Origin: Bacillus sp. BA3
GTDB lineage: Bacteria > Bacillota > Bacilli > Bacillales > DSM-1321
Assembly: GCA_002835675.1 (NCBI GenBank)
Contig: PIZR01000001.1
Span: forward strand, 185,494 to 249,493
Length of the DNA stretch: 64,000 nt
Direction of reading: 5' to 3'
This document shows, one piece after another, positions 26,386-35,771 of the stretch. The notes under the pieces were generated by a model, which saw only the letters and a list, made by a program, of their open reading frames with translations, ran no database searches and was not told where the DNA came from. Both the position numbers and the translations under genes were made by a program. Numbering within the stretch: position 1 is the stretch's first letter; the number at the start of each line of letters is the position of its first letter.

Positions 26386-26559
26386 TTAAAAATTTGTACC
26401 TGTTTTATAAAAAAGTTCATTATATTTATTTAATAATTGATCAAGTTGCTGGCTGTATTCAACGGCAACATTTGAGTTCAAACCATCTTTAGCGACAATC
26501 TTGATAAGTTCATTTCTCTTCAATTCAATCTGTTCGAGAAATTCATTCTTTTTAGCCAT
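26386..26559 (-). CDS. Spo0E-type aspartyl-phosphate phosphatase
   Basis: About 57 residues forming a helical hairpin: FLEQIELKRNELIKIVAKDG, then VAVEYSQQLDQLLNKYNEL. The Ser-x-x-x-Asp motif (SQQLD) is the signature of Spo0E-like phosphatases, which dephosphorylate Spo0A~P and delay sporulation. I use the ATG at 26559 with AAAGGAAAT before it; the frame runs up to 26583. Which response regulator it acts on is not visible. Confidence 0.8.
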   Translation of the reverse strand: MAKKNEFLEQIELKRNELIKIVAKDGLNSNVAVEYSQQLDQLLNKYNELFYKTGTNF

Positions 26560-26815
26560 TATATTTCCTTTCTGGCCCAACATTTTTTCATGGTACCATT
26601 AATTTATGTGTTCGTTGTAAAATCTGTATGAATATAACAATTATATCGGCTTGGACTAATGAATTCAAATAAGTTATCTTATTGAAAATTAAACCGTCGC
26701 CCCATTCTGTTTTTAGGCAATTGGCTGTCATGAAATATTCACAGTTCCATAAATGTATTTTTTTATCTTATTTGTTACAATGTTTATAGGTTGACATACA
26801 TAGGAGTGAGCTTAT

Positions 26816-27523
26816 TTGAATGATATTAATATGTTTTTAGCATTTGGGGCGGGATTCCTGAGTTTTATTTCGCCATGCTGCTTACCGTTATATCCGGCCT
26901 TTTTATCTTATATCACTGGTATGAGTGTTGGTGAAATCAAATCCGAGAACGCCATGCTCCAAAGAAGGAGCATGCTGCATACCTTATTCTTCCTGCTTGG
27001 GTTTTCTCTGGTTTTTATCGCAATAGGTTTTAGCACATCATACCTAGGTTCTTTTTTCGCGGATTACAAAGAATTAATTCGTCAGATTGGCGCCATCCTG
27101 ATAATCATTTTTGGTTTATTCATTGTAGGAATCTTTCAGCCGAAATCTTTGATGAAAGACAGCCGCTTTGAATTCAAGAACCGACCTAGCGGATATATAG
27201 GTTCCATTCTTATCGGACTGGCCTTTGCCGCTGGATGGACCCCTTGTGCAGGTCCGCTATTAGGCGCTGTCATTTCACTGGGTGCAACAAATCCTAGTGC
27301 CGCCATGAGCTATATGACTGCCTATATTTTAGGATTTGCCATACCGTTTTTCATATTATCCTTCTTTGTCGGAAAATTGAAATGGATCAAAAAGTACAGC
27401 CAATACATCATGAAGATTGGCGGATATTTAATGATTGTAATGGGTGTGATTTTGTTTTTTAATTGGATGACCAAAATAATTGCAGTCCTGTCTAGACTAT
27501 TCGGCGGCTTCACGGGTTTTTAG
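26816..27523 (+). CDS. ccdA: CcdA, thiol-disulfide membrane transporter for cytochrome c maturation
   Basis: A 235-residue, six-helix protein of the DsbD/CcdA family. The redox cysteines are in [15 protein letters not shown] and [15 protein letters not shown]. CcdA carries electrons from cytoplasmic thioredoxin across the membrane for cytochrome c assembly and spore-cortex thiol chemistry. TTG start with AGGAGTGAG upstream. In B. subtilis it precedes yneI and ccdC (yneJ); here a decayed yneI and an intact ccdC follow, which confirms orthology. Confidence 0.93.
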   Translation: MNDINMFLAFGAGFLSFISPCCLPLYPAFLSYITGMSVGEIKSENAMLQRRSMLHTLFFLLGFSLVFIAIGFSTSYLGSFFADYKELIRQIGAILIIIFGLFIVGIFQPKSLMKDSRFEFKNRPSGYIGSILIGLAFAAGWTPCAGPLLGAVISLGATNPSAAMSYMTAYILGFAIPFFILSFFVGKLKWIKKYSQYIMKIGGYLMIVMGVILFFNWMTKIIAVLSRLFGGFTGF

Positions 27524-27631
27524 TCCATAATAAGTTATTTTTTCAATATTCTAGTTGATTGCCTGCATTTAGGTCTTATGGTATCAATTTCGTTTATTTT
27601 GGGTCTAAGGTCATTCACTGAATTGTCGGTA

Positions 27632-27820
27632 TATCAAAATTAAATCCTGACCTAAGAAATTAAAAAGGAATTTCATGCCGCAAAGGTTATAATAAGCTCT
27701 GCTATAGGTGGTCAGCAAAAATATGGTTATCAAAGGCTAAAGTAAGCCAGGGTGCAAGAATTTTTTCTTCAAGCCTTTGGACGAAGGGGGGGCATTGGAA
27801 GCATTAAATGGTAGCTTATT
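27632..27820 (+). pseudogene. yneI: decayed yneI (CheY-like response regulator) relic
   Basis: No long ORF remains, but translation across frames gives pieces of a CheY-like receiver in the right order: LNPDL, then KEIKKEFHAAKVIISSAIG with GQQK, then parts resembling GAKDFIVKPF with stops and shifts. A deletion joins LNPDL directly to KEIKK. The position between ccdA and ccdC is exactly that of yneI in B. subtilis. The phospho-acceptor Asp region is lost. A genuine dead gene, recognisable from sequence and synteny. Confidence 0.72.
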
Positions 27821-27936
27821 CAATAACACCTCCTTGTTTATCTCAAATAGGTAATATATACTTTGTTTATAAATTGAAGTCATATATAATTTTTAATGGT
27901 ACTTACCTATTTTTAGTTTAAAGGGATGGTTAAGAG

Positions 27937-28413
27937 ATGATATATATATCAACAGGTATAGCGATCGTGATGGCTATAGGTGTTTTCATATTACGGATGA
28001 AGGAAACGAAAAAACCAGTGAATGAAAAGAAAATCATCTTACCGCCGCTGTTTATGAGTACGGGTGCTTTAATGTTTATTTTCCCGATGTTCCGTGTGAC
28101 TCGATACGAATTGCTGGAGGCTATTGTTGCAGGGATGTTATTTTCCATCTTATTGATTAAAACATCTAAATTTGAAGTAAGAGATGAAAAAATTTATATT
28201 CTGCGCTCTAAAGCGTTCATATTCATATTGATTGGTCTCATGGTGATTCGACTGGTGGCAAAACTGATGCTTGGAAGCACGATTGAAATCGGTGTATTGA
28301 GCGGAATGTTTTTCTTACTTGCTTTCGCGATGATCGTTCCGTGGAGAATTGCCATGCTTTACCAATATAAAAAAGTTAAAGCAGCCAGTTTCGGCAGAAG
28401 CAGTATGGTGTGA
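27937..28413 (+). CDS. ccdC: CcdC (YneJ), DUF1453 membrane protein
   Basis: A 158-residue protein with four to five membrane helices and the DUF1453/CcdC pattern: PPLFMSTGALMFIFPMFR, FSILLIKTSKFEVRDEKIYI, LRSKAFIFILIGLMVIR and a closing FAMIVPWRIAMLYQYKK. CcdC lies downstream of ccdA in bacilli and was named for that, although it is not essential for cytochrome c formation in B. subtilis. ATG with AAGGGATGG before it. Followed by a strong terminator. Confidence 0.88.
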   Translation: MIYISTGIAIVMAIGVFILRMKETKKPVNEKKIILPPLFMSTGALMFIFPMFRVTRYELLEAIVAGMLFSILLIKTSKFEVRDEKIYILRSKAFIFILIGLMVIRLVAKLMLGSTIEIGVLSGMFFLLAFAMIVPWRIAMLYQYKKVKAASFGRSSMV

Positions 28414-28420
28414 TAATCAA

Positions 28421-28458
28421 AAAAACCTGAGTCGATATTCATGATGACTCGGGTTTTT
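28421..28458 (+). terminator. terminator of ccdC
   Basis: AAAAACCTGAGTC pairs with GACTCGGGTTTTT (one G-T wobble) over a 12-nt loop. Confidence 0.9.
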
Positions 28459-28570
28459 CATTTGCCTGGAACTTTTCATGAGTAAAAAAAATAATCCAAA
28501 AACCTAGTAATTTCATCCGGATTATATTATATTAGTATTATTATTATTTTACTTAAGGAGGAAACGGTAC

Positions 28571-29626
28571 ATGTTACAAATGATTGTGTTCGGGATTATT
28601 TGTGGTTTATTGCTTGGATTTGTGCTTCAAAGAGGCCGTTTCTGTGTTGTTGGTGCATATCGTGATTTGATTTTAGCTAAAGATGGACGGATGTTTTTGG
28701 CTACATTTGTTGTTATAGCGATACAAAGTATTGGTGTTTATGCATTGAATGATACAGGGGTCATTCAGTTTGGAAATGATGGTTTTCCATGGTTGGGAAC
28801 AATCGTGGGTGGCTTTATTTTTGGTATTGGTATGGTTCTGGCAGGAGGTTGCGCCACTGGAACATGGTATCGTGCCGGAGAGGGTATGATCGGAAGTTGG
28901 GTTGCCCTTTTTGGATATATGCTAGGGGCAGCAATGACGAAATATGGTATATGGAAAGTGGCTGGAGATAATCTATTATCATATCGTACAAATGATACGT
29001 ATATTCATGAAACGTTAAATGTTTCGCCTTGGGTGCTTGTGATTATTGTGACACTCTTGGTTGGCATATTGGTGATTCGTGAATTGAGAAAGCCGAAACT
29101 GCCAATTTTTAAAATGAAGCCGAAAAAGACGGGATTGGCCCACATCTTATTCGAGAAACGTTGGCATCCTTTTGTTACAGCATTATTGGTTGGCCTTATT
29201 GCAATCATGGCATGGCCGCTAAGTGCAATGACAGGCCGAATGTTCGGACTGGGAATTACAGCGCCTTCCGCGAACATTTTAACTTTCCTTATAACCGGAG
29301 ATGATGCGTTAATCGATTGGGGTACGTTTTTAGTATTGGGCATTTTCCTTGGTGCTTTCATTGCAGCCAAAGGGAGCGGGGAATTCCGTTGGCGTTTGCC
29401 TGATATGAAAACGTTACGTAACAATGCAATTGGCGGTGTAACCATGGGATTCGGCGCAAGTGTTGCCGGAGGATGCACAATCGGAAATGGACTGGTGAAC
29501 TCGGCGTTATTTGCTTGGCAAGGTTGGATCGCGATTGTCTTTTTCCTGCTGGGTACATGGGTAGCAACTTATTTCACGATTATCCGTAAGCAAAAGCAGA
29601 CAGCTGCTGCATCCAAAGCGGCTTAA
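28571..29626 (+). CDS. tsuA: YeeE/YedE-family thiosulfate/sulfur transporter (TsuA type)
   Basis: A 351-residue membrane protein, ten or so helices, with duplicated YeeE/YedE repeats. The conserved cysteines lie in LQRGRFCVVGAYRD, VLAGGCATGTWYRAGEG and VAGGCTIGNGL. In the characterised family member TsuA, such cysteines pass thiosulfate through the membrane. The next gene, 40 bp downstream, encodes a TusA-like sulfur carrier (TsuB), the usual partner. AAGGAGG ribosome site. Confidence 0.88.
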   Translation: MLQMIVFGIICGLLLGFVLQRGRFCVVGAYRDLILAKDGRMFLATFVVIAIQSIGVYALNDTGVIQFGNDGFPWLGTIVGGFIFGIGMVLAGGCATGTWYRAGEGMIGSWVALFGYMLGAAMTKYGIWKVAGDNLLSYRTNDTYIHETLNVSPWVLVIIVTLLVGILVIRELRKPKLPIFKMKPKKTGLAHILFEKRWHPFVTALLVGLIAIMAWPLSAMTGRMFGLGITAPSANILTFLITGDDALIDWGTFLVLGIFLGAFIAAKGSGEFRWRLPDMKTLRNNAIGGVTMGFGASVAGGCTIGNGLVNSALFAWQGWIAIVFFLLGTWVATYFTIIRKQKQTAAASKAA

Positions 29627-29666
29627 GATACGAGCCGAAAATTTTTGATCAAGGAGTGGAATATAA

Positions 29667-29894
29667 ATGGCAAAGGTATTGGAAACGACTGGGATGGTAT
29701 GTCCATTCCCTTTAGTGGAAGCGAAAGAAGCGATAGTGGACATGGCAAAAGGAGAGGAATTGATCATTAATTTCGATTGCACACAAGCAACGGAGAGCAT
29801 TCCCCGTTGGGCTGCTACCGAAGGTCATGAAATCACGGAGTTTGAGCAAATCGATGATGCTAAATGGAGAATAATCGTCAAAAAGGGAAAGTAA
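29667..29894 (+). CDS. tsuB: TusA-family sulfur carrier (TsuB type)
   Basis: A 75-residue TusA/SirA-fold protein. The catalytic Cys is in TTGMVCPFPLVEAKEA (CPxP motif), and the central FDCTQATESIPRWA is typical. It accepts persulfide sulfur from a partner. The adjoining YeeE/YedE transporter gene makes it the TsuB half of a TsuAB thiosulfate-uptake pair. AAGGAGTGG ribosome site and a strong terminator close the operon. Confidence 0.9.
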   Translation: MAKVLETTGMVCPFPLVEAKEAIVDMAKGEELIINFDCTQATESIPRWAATEGHEITEFEQIDDAKWRIIVKKGK

Positions 29895-29904
29895 ATTGAT
29901 TGGA

Positions 29905-29939
29905 AAAAAACGTGCGCGGGTTTCCTGTGCACGTTTTTT
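29905..29939 (+). terminator. terminator of the tsuAB operon
   Basis: AAAAAACGTGC pairs with GCACGTTTTTT. Confidence 0.88.
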
Positions 29940-30022
29940 CATTTTTTCAAGGTTGAATGATTGGCGCTGAAAGCTCCTAGTGATAACATGTCTTTAACCA
30001 CTTTATTAAGGAGATGTTGATA

Positions 30023-30328
30023 ATGGTAGACGAGGTCATTTTAAACGATGTTCCAATTCATGTTACTGATTTTCATGCTGAAAATGTAAAGGATTCTGAA
30101 GGTAAGGAAATCAGGAAAATCAGTTTTAACTTTAAGGTTACACATAGTGAATATCATGATATTACAACATTGCTTTATCAAATGGTATTTGATATAAAGA
30201 TTCCACAGTCAAACGAGGAGTTTCGTGCAGAGATCTTTAACTATGCAACTTCGGTCACGAATCTATATGAAGAAAATGCGGTGGGGGATTTTTCGCTTGT
30301 CTTGCTGGAAGTGAACGGTCAAGAATGA
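30023..30328 (+). CDS. conserved hypothetical protein, DUF3219-like (YkvR type)
   Basis: A 101-residue protein from the ATG at 30023, nine bases after AAGGAG. It reads as a compact alpha/beta protein: EVILNDVPIHVTDFH, KISFNFKVTHSEYHDITTLL, EEFRAEIFNYATSVTNLYEE and DFSLVLLEV. I recall this pattern from the DUF3219/YkvR family of bacilli, of unknown function; the assignment is from memory. Single gene between tsuB and yneK. Confidence 0.6.
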   Translation: MVDEVILNDVPIHVTDFHAENVKDSEGKEIRKISFNFKVTHSEYHDITTLLYQMVFDIKIPQSNEEFRAEIFNYATSVTNLYEENAVGDFSLVLLEVNGQE

Positions 30329-30408
30329 TTGCATTGCCAGTCTTGTAAAGATATGGGTTACTGTCTATAATAATAGTGACGATCATTCTATACATATGAG
30401 GTGGTACT

Positions 30409-30837
30409 TTGCTTAGCGGATGGTTTTTATGGTTTATTCTATTTTGGGTAGCCCTTTTAATTATATTGATGAGCATAGGTGGCTTTTTCATGTTTCGAAA
30501 GTTCCTGAAAAGATTTCCCAAAGAAGATGGGAAATCCGATATGGATTGGGAAGAATACTATTTGGAACAAACAAAGCACTTATGGTCAAAGCAGCAAAAG
30601 GAATTACTAGAAGATTTAGTGAGCCCTGTGCCAGAACTTTTTCGTGATGTTGCACGACATAAAATCGCAGGGAAAATCGGAGAGTTGGCGTTAAAGGAAA
30701 AAGCGGGCGATATTACGGAAGATTTAGTGATACGCGGCTATATCATTGCCACACCAAAACGTGATCATAAATTTTTACAAAAAAAATTAGCTGAAAGAAA
30801 GGTGAATATGAGTCCATATGAACACTTATTCAGCTAA
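30409..30837 (+). CDS. yneK: YneK, DUF2621 membrane-anchored protein
   Basis: A 142-residue protein: one N-terminal membrane segment (WFILFWVALLIILMSIGGFF), then a cytoplasmic helical domain (DWEEYYLEQTKHLW, ELFRDVARHKIAGKIGEL, VIRGYIIATPKRDHKFL). This is the DUF2621 pattern of B. subtilis YneK. The gene follows the ccdA-ccdC region as in B. subtilis, with the tsuAB insertion in between. TTG start with GAGGTGG. Function unknown. Confidence 0.87.
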   Translation: MLSGWFLWFILFWVALLIILMSIGGFFMFRKFLKRFPKEDGKSDMDWEEYYLEQTKHLWSKQQKELLEDLVSPVPELFRDVARHKIAGKIGELALKEKAGDITEDLVIRGYIIATPKRDHKFLQKKLAERKVNMSPYEHLFS

Positions 30838-30842
30838 TGATG

Positions 30843-30877
30843 AAAAAAGCAGACTCTTTTGGAGTTTGCTTTTTTTA
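30843..30877 (+). terminator. yneK terminator
   Basis: AAAAAAGCAGACTC pairs with GAGTTTGCTTTTTT (one mismatch) over a short T-rich loop. Confidence 0.88.
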
Positions 30878-30999
30878 TTCTGAATAATTCAAAAGAATGG
30901 TGCGGTGTGGTAAAAATTAGAACGTCTGTACCCGAACCATGCTATTCGTAAAATTTTTGATATAATAATAGTAAGTAAAAATTAGGACGGAGTGAAACT

Positions 31000-32145
31000 A
31001 TGAAATTTATCCATACGGCTGATTGGCATTTAGGGAAAATCGTTCACGGGGTACATATGACAGATGACCAAAGGCATGCGCTCTTGCAATTCATAGAAAT
31101 TGTCGAAGAGGAAAAACCGGATGCGGTTGTGATCGCCGGTGATCTATATGATCGTTCCGTTCCGCCGACTGAAGCGGTGGAGCTGCTTGATGAAATCCTT
31201 TATACGATTAATGTGAAAATGAATACACCGATCGTTGCGATATCGGGAAACCATGATTCTGCGGAAAGACTGGCATTCGGTTCATCATGGTATCGTCATA
31301 GCCAGTTATACATTCATGGGAAATTGACAAAAACATGTGAGCCGGTTCGCATCAAGGGAGTGAACTTTTATTGTGTTCCATATGCAGAACCTGGGACGGT
31401 TCGCCATCTTTTTGAAGATGATAGTATCCATTCCCATCAAGAAGCTATGAAGCGGATAACCGGAACGATTGCTGAGAATTTCAATAAGGATGAGCCGAAT
31501 GTCTTCGTAGGACATGCTTTTGTATTAGGCGGAAAAACGAGCGATTCGGAAAGGATCTTGTCGGTAGGTGGTTCTGGCTGTGTTTCATCCGACTTATTCG
31601 ATGCGTTCGATTATACGGCACTTGGGCATTTACATAGTCCAGACGCGATACGTCATCCTAAGGTGTTTTACTCTGGATCACTATTAAAATATTCTTTTTC
31701 CGAGGCCAAGCAGAATAAGTCGCTTTCGATCGTCGATATGCAAGAAGATGGAAGCTTTGATATTCGCTATCGTTCTTTGGCACCCAAGTTCGATATGAGG
31801 GAAATATCCGGATCGATGGAAGAGTTGCTTGATCCCGTTTTTTATCAATCGCAAAAAAAGGATGACTATTTAAAAATAACACTAAATGATGAGGGGGCAC
31901 TCATCGATCCCATAAATCGCTTGCGCCAGATTTATCCGAACGTACTACATCTAGAACGTAAATGGGATTTGACCGACCTTAGGAGAAAAAATTCCTTCTC
32001 TTCAGTAAAAGATGAACGGAAATCGGAATTGGACCTGTTCGAGACGTTTTATCAAGAAATGACAGATCGGGCCTTTGATTCCAAAAAGCAGGATTTGATG
32101 GTTTCGGTAATTGAAGCTGTTAAGAAAGAGGAGGCTTTGAAATGA
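31000..32145 (+). CDS. sbcD: SbcD, nuclease subunit of SbcCD
   Basis: A 381-residue Mre11-family nuclease. All metal-binding motifs are present: HTADWHLGK, IAGDLYDRSVPP, ISGNHDSAERL, VFVGHAFV and TALGHLHSPD. With SbcC it cleaves DNA hairpins and protein-blocked ends. It overlaps sbcC by the ATGA at 32142-32145, so the two subunits are co-translated. In B. subtilis, sbcDC sits next to addAB; here it sits between yneK and cotM, a different place. Confidence 0.96.
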   Translation: MKFIHTADWHLGKIVHGVHMTDDQRHALLQFIEIVEEEKPDAVVIAGDLYDRSVPPTEAVELLDEILYTINVKMNTPIVAISGNHDSAERLAFGSSWYRHSQLYIHGKLTKTCEPVRIKGVNFYCVPYAEPGTVRHLFEDDSIHSHQEAMKRITGTIAENFNKDEPNVFVGHAFVLGGKTSDSERILSVGGSGCVSSDLFDAFDYTALGHLHSPDAIRHPKVFYSGSLLKYSFSEAKQNKSLSIVDMQEDGSFDIRYRSLAPKFDMREISGSMEELLDPVFYQSQKKDDYLKITLNDEGALIDPINRLRQIYPNVLHLERKWDLTDLRRKNSFSSVKDERKSELDLFETFYQEMTDRAFDSKKQDLMVSVIEAVKKEEALK

Positions 32146-35100
32146 GACCGGATATTTTAACGATGCAGGCATTCGGACCATATGCAGGAAGGGAAACCAT
32201 TGATTTTAATTCCCTAGGAGAACGGACCATGTTTGTCATTTCTGGAAAGACAGGCGCAGGGAAAACAACGATATTTGATGGGATTAGTTTTGCGATATAT
32301 GGTAAAGCCAGCGGTGAAGATCGCAGCGGGCAAGATTTGCGAAGTCAGTTTGCAGAAGATGATATGTTGACGGAAGTTTCATTACAATTTACCCTGCGAG
32401 GAAAAACGTATTTGGTGACCCGGTCGCCGCAGCAGGAACGCAAGAAAAAAGCAGGTGAAGGAACAACAACGGTTGGAGCAAAGGCTGAGTTATATGAGAT
32501 ATTGGCCGAAGGAAAAAAATTGCTGGGTGCAAATGTACGAGAAGTTGAAGAAAAAATAAAAGTACTCATTGGACTTGATGCGAATCAATTTCGGCAAATC
32601 CTGATGATTCCTCAAAATGAATTCCGAAAACTGTTAACTTCCGACAGCAAGGATAAGGAACAGATTCTTCAGAAATTATTTCATACTGAACTTTATAAAC
32701 GAATAGAAGAAAAGTTAAAAGAAGAGGCTTCGATCCTTAGAAAGCAAAGTGAAAAAAGTGCTCAGCGGAGAATCGAATTAATGAAAGGCATCCAGCCTGG
32801 CAATCATGAAAAATTGCAGGCGCAATTACAAGGGGAAGAGCCTAATGAACAGCAGGTCTTGCCCTTGTTACAGGAAGTCATTTTGCAAGCAACAGAAAAA
32901 AATGAGTATATAAATAAACAAATACAGGAAAAGCAAAATGCCCGTGATCAAGTAAATCAAGAACTTTCAAAAGCTGTCGATTTATTAAATCGATTTTCGG
33001 AAAAAGAAACACTGCGAAAAGAAAAGGAAAACCTTGAAGCAAAGCTGCCAGAAATGGAACTAGTGAAAGTCCAAATAAAAATGGCACACAAAGCGGCATC
33101 GCTTGAAAAGCAGGAACAATACTATTTGCGTATCGGCAAACAAGTACAAGATGCTAGTACCGAACTTCAAAAGTTAAGTGAGCAATCCGAGAAGTTACGG
33201 GCTGAGCGCATTGAGAAGCAGGATTTCTATGATAAGGAAATGTTGAAGGGAAATGAAAGAGAGCAGGCAGTCCGAACTGTTCATCAGCTTGAGCAGGTAA
33301 AAGAGGCTGTCAGGACTTTTGCAAGCTTAAAAGCACAGGTTACTTTAGACGAAAAAGAGTGGCAAACGAGTAAACGACTTCGTGAAAAAACTGTTTCGGA
33401 ACATCTGGCGATTGAAGCGGAAGCAGAGAAAGTCGCTCAAGAAAAAACAGAAGCGGAAAAAGCAGCTGCCCTTTATCGTGATCAGGAAATTGAAGCAGAA
33501 AGAAATAATTCTTCGTTATCGAAAATTAAAAAGCTTCAAGAAGTTCTTAATGAAATAACTAATACGAAACGGGTTCTGGATGAAAAGAATATTCGGTTCC
33601 ATGAGTTACAAAGAATACAAACTCAGGAGAAGGAAAAACTGGAAACCTTGAATCGAAGCTGGAGATCAGGCCAAGCGGGTATGCTTGCCTCCATGCTGCA
33701 CTCAGGAGAAAATTGTCCTGTTTGCGGTTCGCAAAGCCATCCAAAACCTGCGCAAATGCATGAGCATATGCCGACGGATTTGGAACTGAAAGAGCAAGAA
33801 AACAAGCTGAAATCTGCGGAACAACAAAAAAGCCAAGCGGAAAGTGATTATTATCAAGTGAAATCCAAATATAATGCACTGGCAGAGTCTTCACAAGAAA
33901 AGCTTTGTGACATACAAAATGACTTGCCGGAGTTTAGGTTTGAGGATATTGAAGAGCATTTGACACAGTTTGTACAAAAAGGCAAAGTACTGCAAGAGCA
34001 GCTAAAAGAATTGATGTGGAAAAAGTCTGTATTCAATGATCTGGAAAAAAGGTTACTTGATTTAAAAGACCAGGCAACCCAGCTAAAGGAGAATCTGATC
34101 TCTTTAGAAAGAAAAGAGGACGAAGGGAAAACCAGGTATATTGAAAACTCTACAAAACTAACAGGATTAACCGATTCCCTGCCTGACGGAATAAGGACAG
34201 AGGAAGAATATAATGCTGTTTATCAAATGGCTGTAAAAACACAGAAACGCTTACAATCGGCCTTGGAAGATGCACAAAAAAACCTTCAACTGGTGAAGGA
34301 AAGAGAATCGGCCATCATTGCAAAAACAGAATCCTTAAGTGGAAATATAGAGGCTTTCAAGACAGAATTGAAAGAGGAGCGGGAAAAGTTAATTACGGAA
34401 ATGACCAATCAGGGCTTTTCCAATTATAAAGAATATACGGCAGCAAAAAAATCGGAAGCTGCTCTTGGAAATTTGGAAGATCAAGTTCAGCAGTATAATC
34501 AAAATTGGCAAAGTGTTTTAAGTCTGTTTCATGACTTGGAAATGAAATTAAAAGATGTGACCAAACCGGACCTTGAAGGATTGAAAAAGACTTTCGATTT
34601 CATAGATGGAGAATTGGAGTCTTTACGCCTAAATCAGAATGAGTTGCAGGCTGAAAAACGAACTAATGAAGAAATCGATAGGAAATTGGCGCAAATCAGG
34701 GAAGAACAGAAAAGTTTGGATGAAAGGTACAGTATAGTCGGTCATCTGTCTGAGATTTCCAAAGGTCAAAACTCCTTCAAAATAACTTTTGAACGTTATG
34801 TATTGGCAGCCTTTTTAGATGATATCCTAAAAGAAGCCAATTCAAGGCTGCTGAAAATGACAAGCGGAAGATATCAGCTATTGCGAAAGCTTGATCCTAC
34901 ACGCAGGAATATCCAGAGCGGTCTGGAGTTATCTGTGTATGACCAATATACAGGACAAGAGAGGCATGTCAAAACCCTTTCGGGAGGAGAGAGCTTTAAG
35001 GCTTCCCTTGCACTTGCCTTGGGTCTTGCGGATGTTGTCCAGCAGAATGCTGGCGGAATTTCACTTGAAACGATGTTCATCGATGAAGGTTTCGGTACGC

Positions 35101-35273
35101 TCGACCCTGAATCTCTTGATCATGCAATTGAAGCATTAATGGATATACAAAGCACCGGGAGATTGGTCGGGATAATATCCCATGTCCCGGAATTGAAAGA
35201 AAGAATCGATGCCCAGCTTCAAGTCATTTCGACACAAAAAGGAAGTCGGACGTCCTTTTATTTTGCTGGGTAA
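32142..35273 (+). CDS. sbcC: SbcC, ATPase subunit of SbcCD
   Basis: A 1043-residue SMC/Rad50-like ATPase. Walker A is in ISGKTGAGKTTIFDGI. Long coiled coils run from about residue 170 to 880, interrupted near residue 525 by the zinc-hook motif NCPVCGSQSHPKP. The C-terminal lobe has the signature LSGGESFKASLALALGLAD and the Walker B segment MFIDEGFGTLD. SbcC drives DNA unwinding and tethering for the SbcD nuclease. The start overlaps the sbcD stop. Ends at a bidirectional terminator. Confidence 0.96.
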   Translation: MRPDILTMQAFGPYAGRETIDFNSLGERTMFVISGKTGAGKTTIFDGISFAIYGKASGEDRSGQDLRSQFAEDDMLTEVSLQFTLRGKTYLVTRSPQQERKKKAGEGTTTVGAKAELYEILAEGKKLLGANVREVEEKIKVLIGLDANQFRQILMIPQNEFRKLLTSDSKDKEQILQKLFHTELYKRIEEKLKEEASILRKQSEKSAQRRIELMKGIQPGNHEKLQAQLQGEEPNEQQVLPLLQEVILQATEKNEYINKQIQEKQNARDQVNQELSKAVDLLNRFSEKETLRKEKENLEAKLPEMELVKVQIKMAHKAASLEKQEQYYLRIGKQVQDASTELQKLSEQSEKLRAERIEKQDFYDKEMLKGNEREQAVRTVHQLEQVKEAVRTFASLKAQVTLDEKEWQTSKRLREKTVSEHLAIEAEAEKVAQEKTEAEKAAALYRDQEIEAERNNSSLSKIKKLQEVLNEITNTKRVLDEKNIRFHELQRIQTQEKEKLETLNRSWRSGQAGMLASMLHSGENCPVCGSQSHPKPAQMHEHMPTDLELKEQENKLKSAEQQKSQAESDYYQVKSKYNALAESSQEKLCDIQNDLPEFRFEDIEEHLTQFVQKGKVLQEQLKELMWKKSVFNDLEKRLLDLKDQATQLKENLISLERKEDEGKTRYIENSTKLTGLTDSLPDGIRTEEEYNAVYQMAVKTQKRLQSALEDAQKNLQLVKERESAIIAKTESLSGNIEAFKTELKEEREKLITEMTNQGFSNYKEYTAAKKSEAALGNLEDQVQQYNQNWQSVLSLFHDLEMKLKDVTKPDLEGLKKTFDFIDGELESLRLNQNELQAEKRTNEEIDRKLAQIREEQKSLDERYSIVGHLSEISKGQNSFKITFERYVLAAFLDDILKEANSRLLKMTSGRYQLLRKLDPTRRNIQSGLELSVYDQYTGQERHVKTLSGGESFKASLALALGLADVVQQNAGGISLETMFIDEGFGTLDPESLDHAIEALMDIQSTGRLVGIISHVPELKERIDAQLQVISTQKGSRTSFYFAG

Positions 35274-35280
35274 TCAACAA

Positions 35281-35320
35281 AAAAGAATGGCTAAGGGGAG
35301 TTCCCCAGGCCATTCTTTTT
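35281..35320. terminator. bidirectional terminator between sbcC and cotM
   Basis: AAAAGAATGGC pairs perfectly with GCCATTCTTTT over a 17-nt loop containing GGGGAGTTCCCC; A- and T-runs flank both sides. Confidence 0.9.
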
Positions 35321-35336
35321 ATTTTTAATGAACGGA

Positions 35337-35744
35337 CTACTCAATGTTAATATCTTCTGCTGTTTTTCCGGGGGAAAACTTATGGATGCGAATCACCAAG
35401 ATCGGATTCGAGAATTCAGCGGTAATTCTGCGTGAGCAAATCGAAAAGGGGAAAGGGATTTTTCTCTGTGTGGGTAGTTTATCTTCTTTTTTATCAAGAA
35501 ATGGCTTATGAGTATCGTCAACGATGATCGATAGCTCATTATCACTTAGGCATACTTTAATATCTTTCACATCATGATCTTCCAAAACCGCTTCCACCAT
35601 ATACTCATCGTCACTTTCGTATATATCAATTGAAAAAAGTTGATGATCCAACGCACAAGTTTCCGGATCCAGAAAAAAACTTTTTACCCATTCATCAAAC
35701 TTTTCAACCTCATTCATTTGCGATCCATGTTGATTGTCTTGCAT
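35337..35744 (-). CDS. cotM: CotM-like outer spore-coat protein (small heat-shock fold)
   Basis: About 135 residues with an alpha-crystallin-like beta sandwich. The N-terminal part FDEWVKSFFLDP and the strand LFSIDIYESDDEYMVEA closely follow B. subtilis CotM (DEWLRQFFEDP, PIDLYETSQQYIIEA), an outer-coat protein. I start at the ATG at 35744: it gives the CotM length, GGGGGT lies six bases before it, and a sigma-K promoter lies 28 bp upstream. The frame opens to 35984, but that part is unrelated. Location next to the yne block matches B. subtilis. Confidence 0.82.
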   Translation of the reverse strand: MQDNQHGSQMNEVEKFDEWVKSFFLDPETCALDHQLFSIDIYESDDEYMVEAVLEDHDVKDIKVCLSDNELSIIVDDTHKPFLDKKEDKLPTQRKIPFPFSICSRRITAEFSNPILVIRIHKFSPGKTAEDINIE

Positions 35745-35771
35745 GTTGATACCCCCGGTTTTCCTTTGAGG

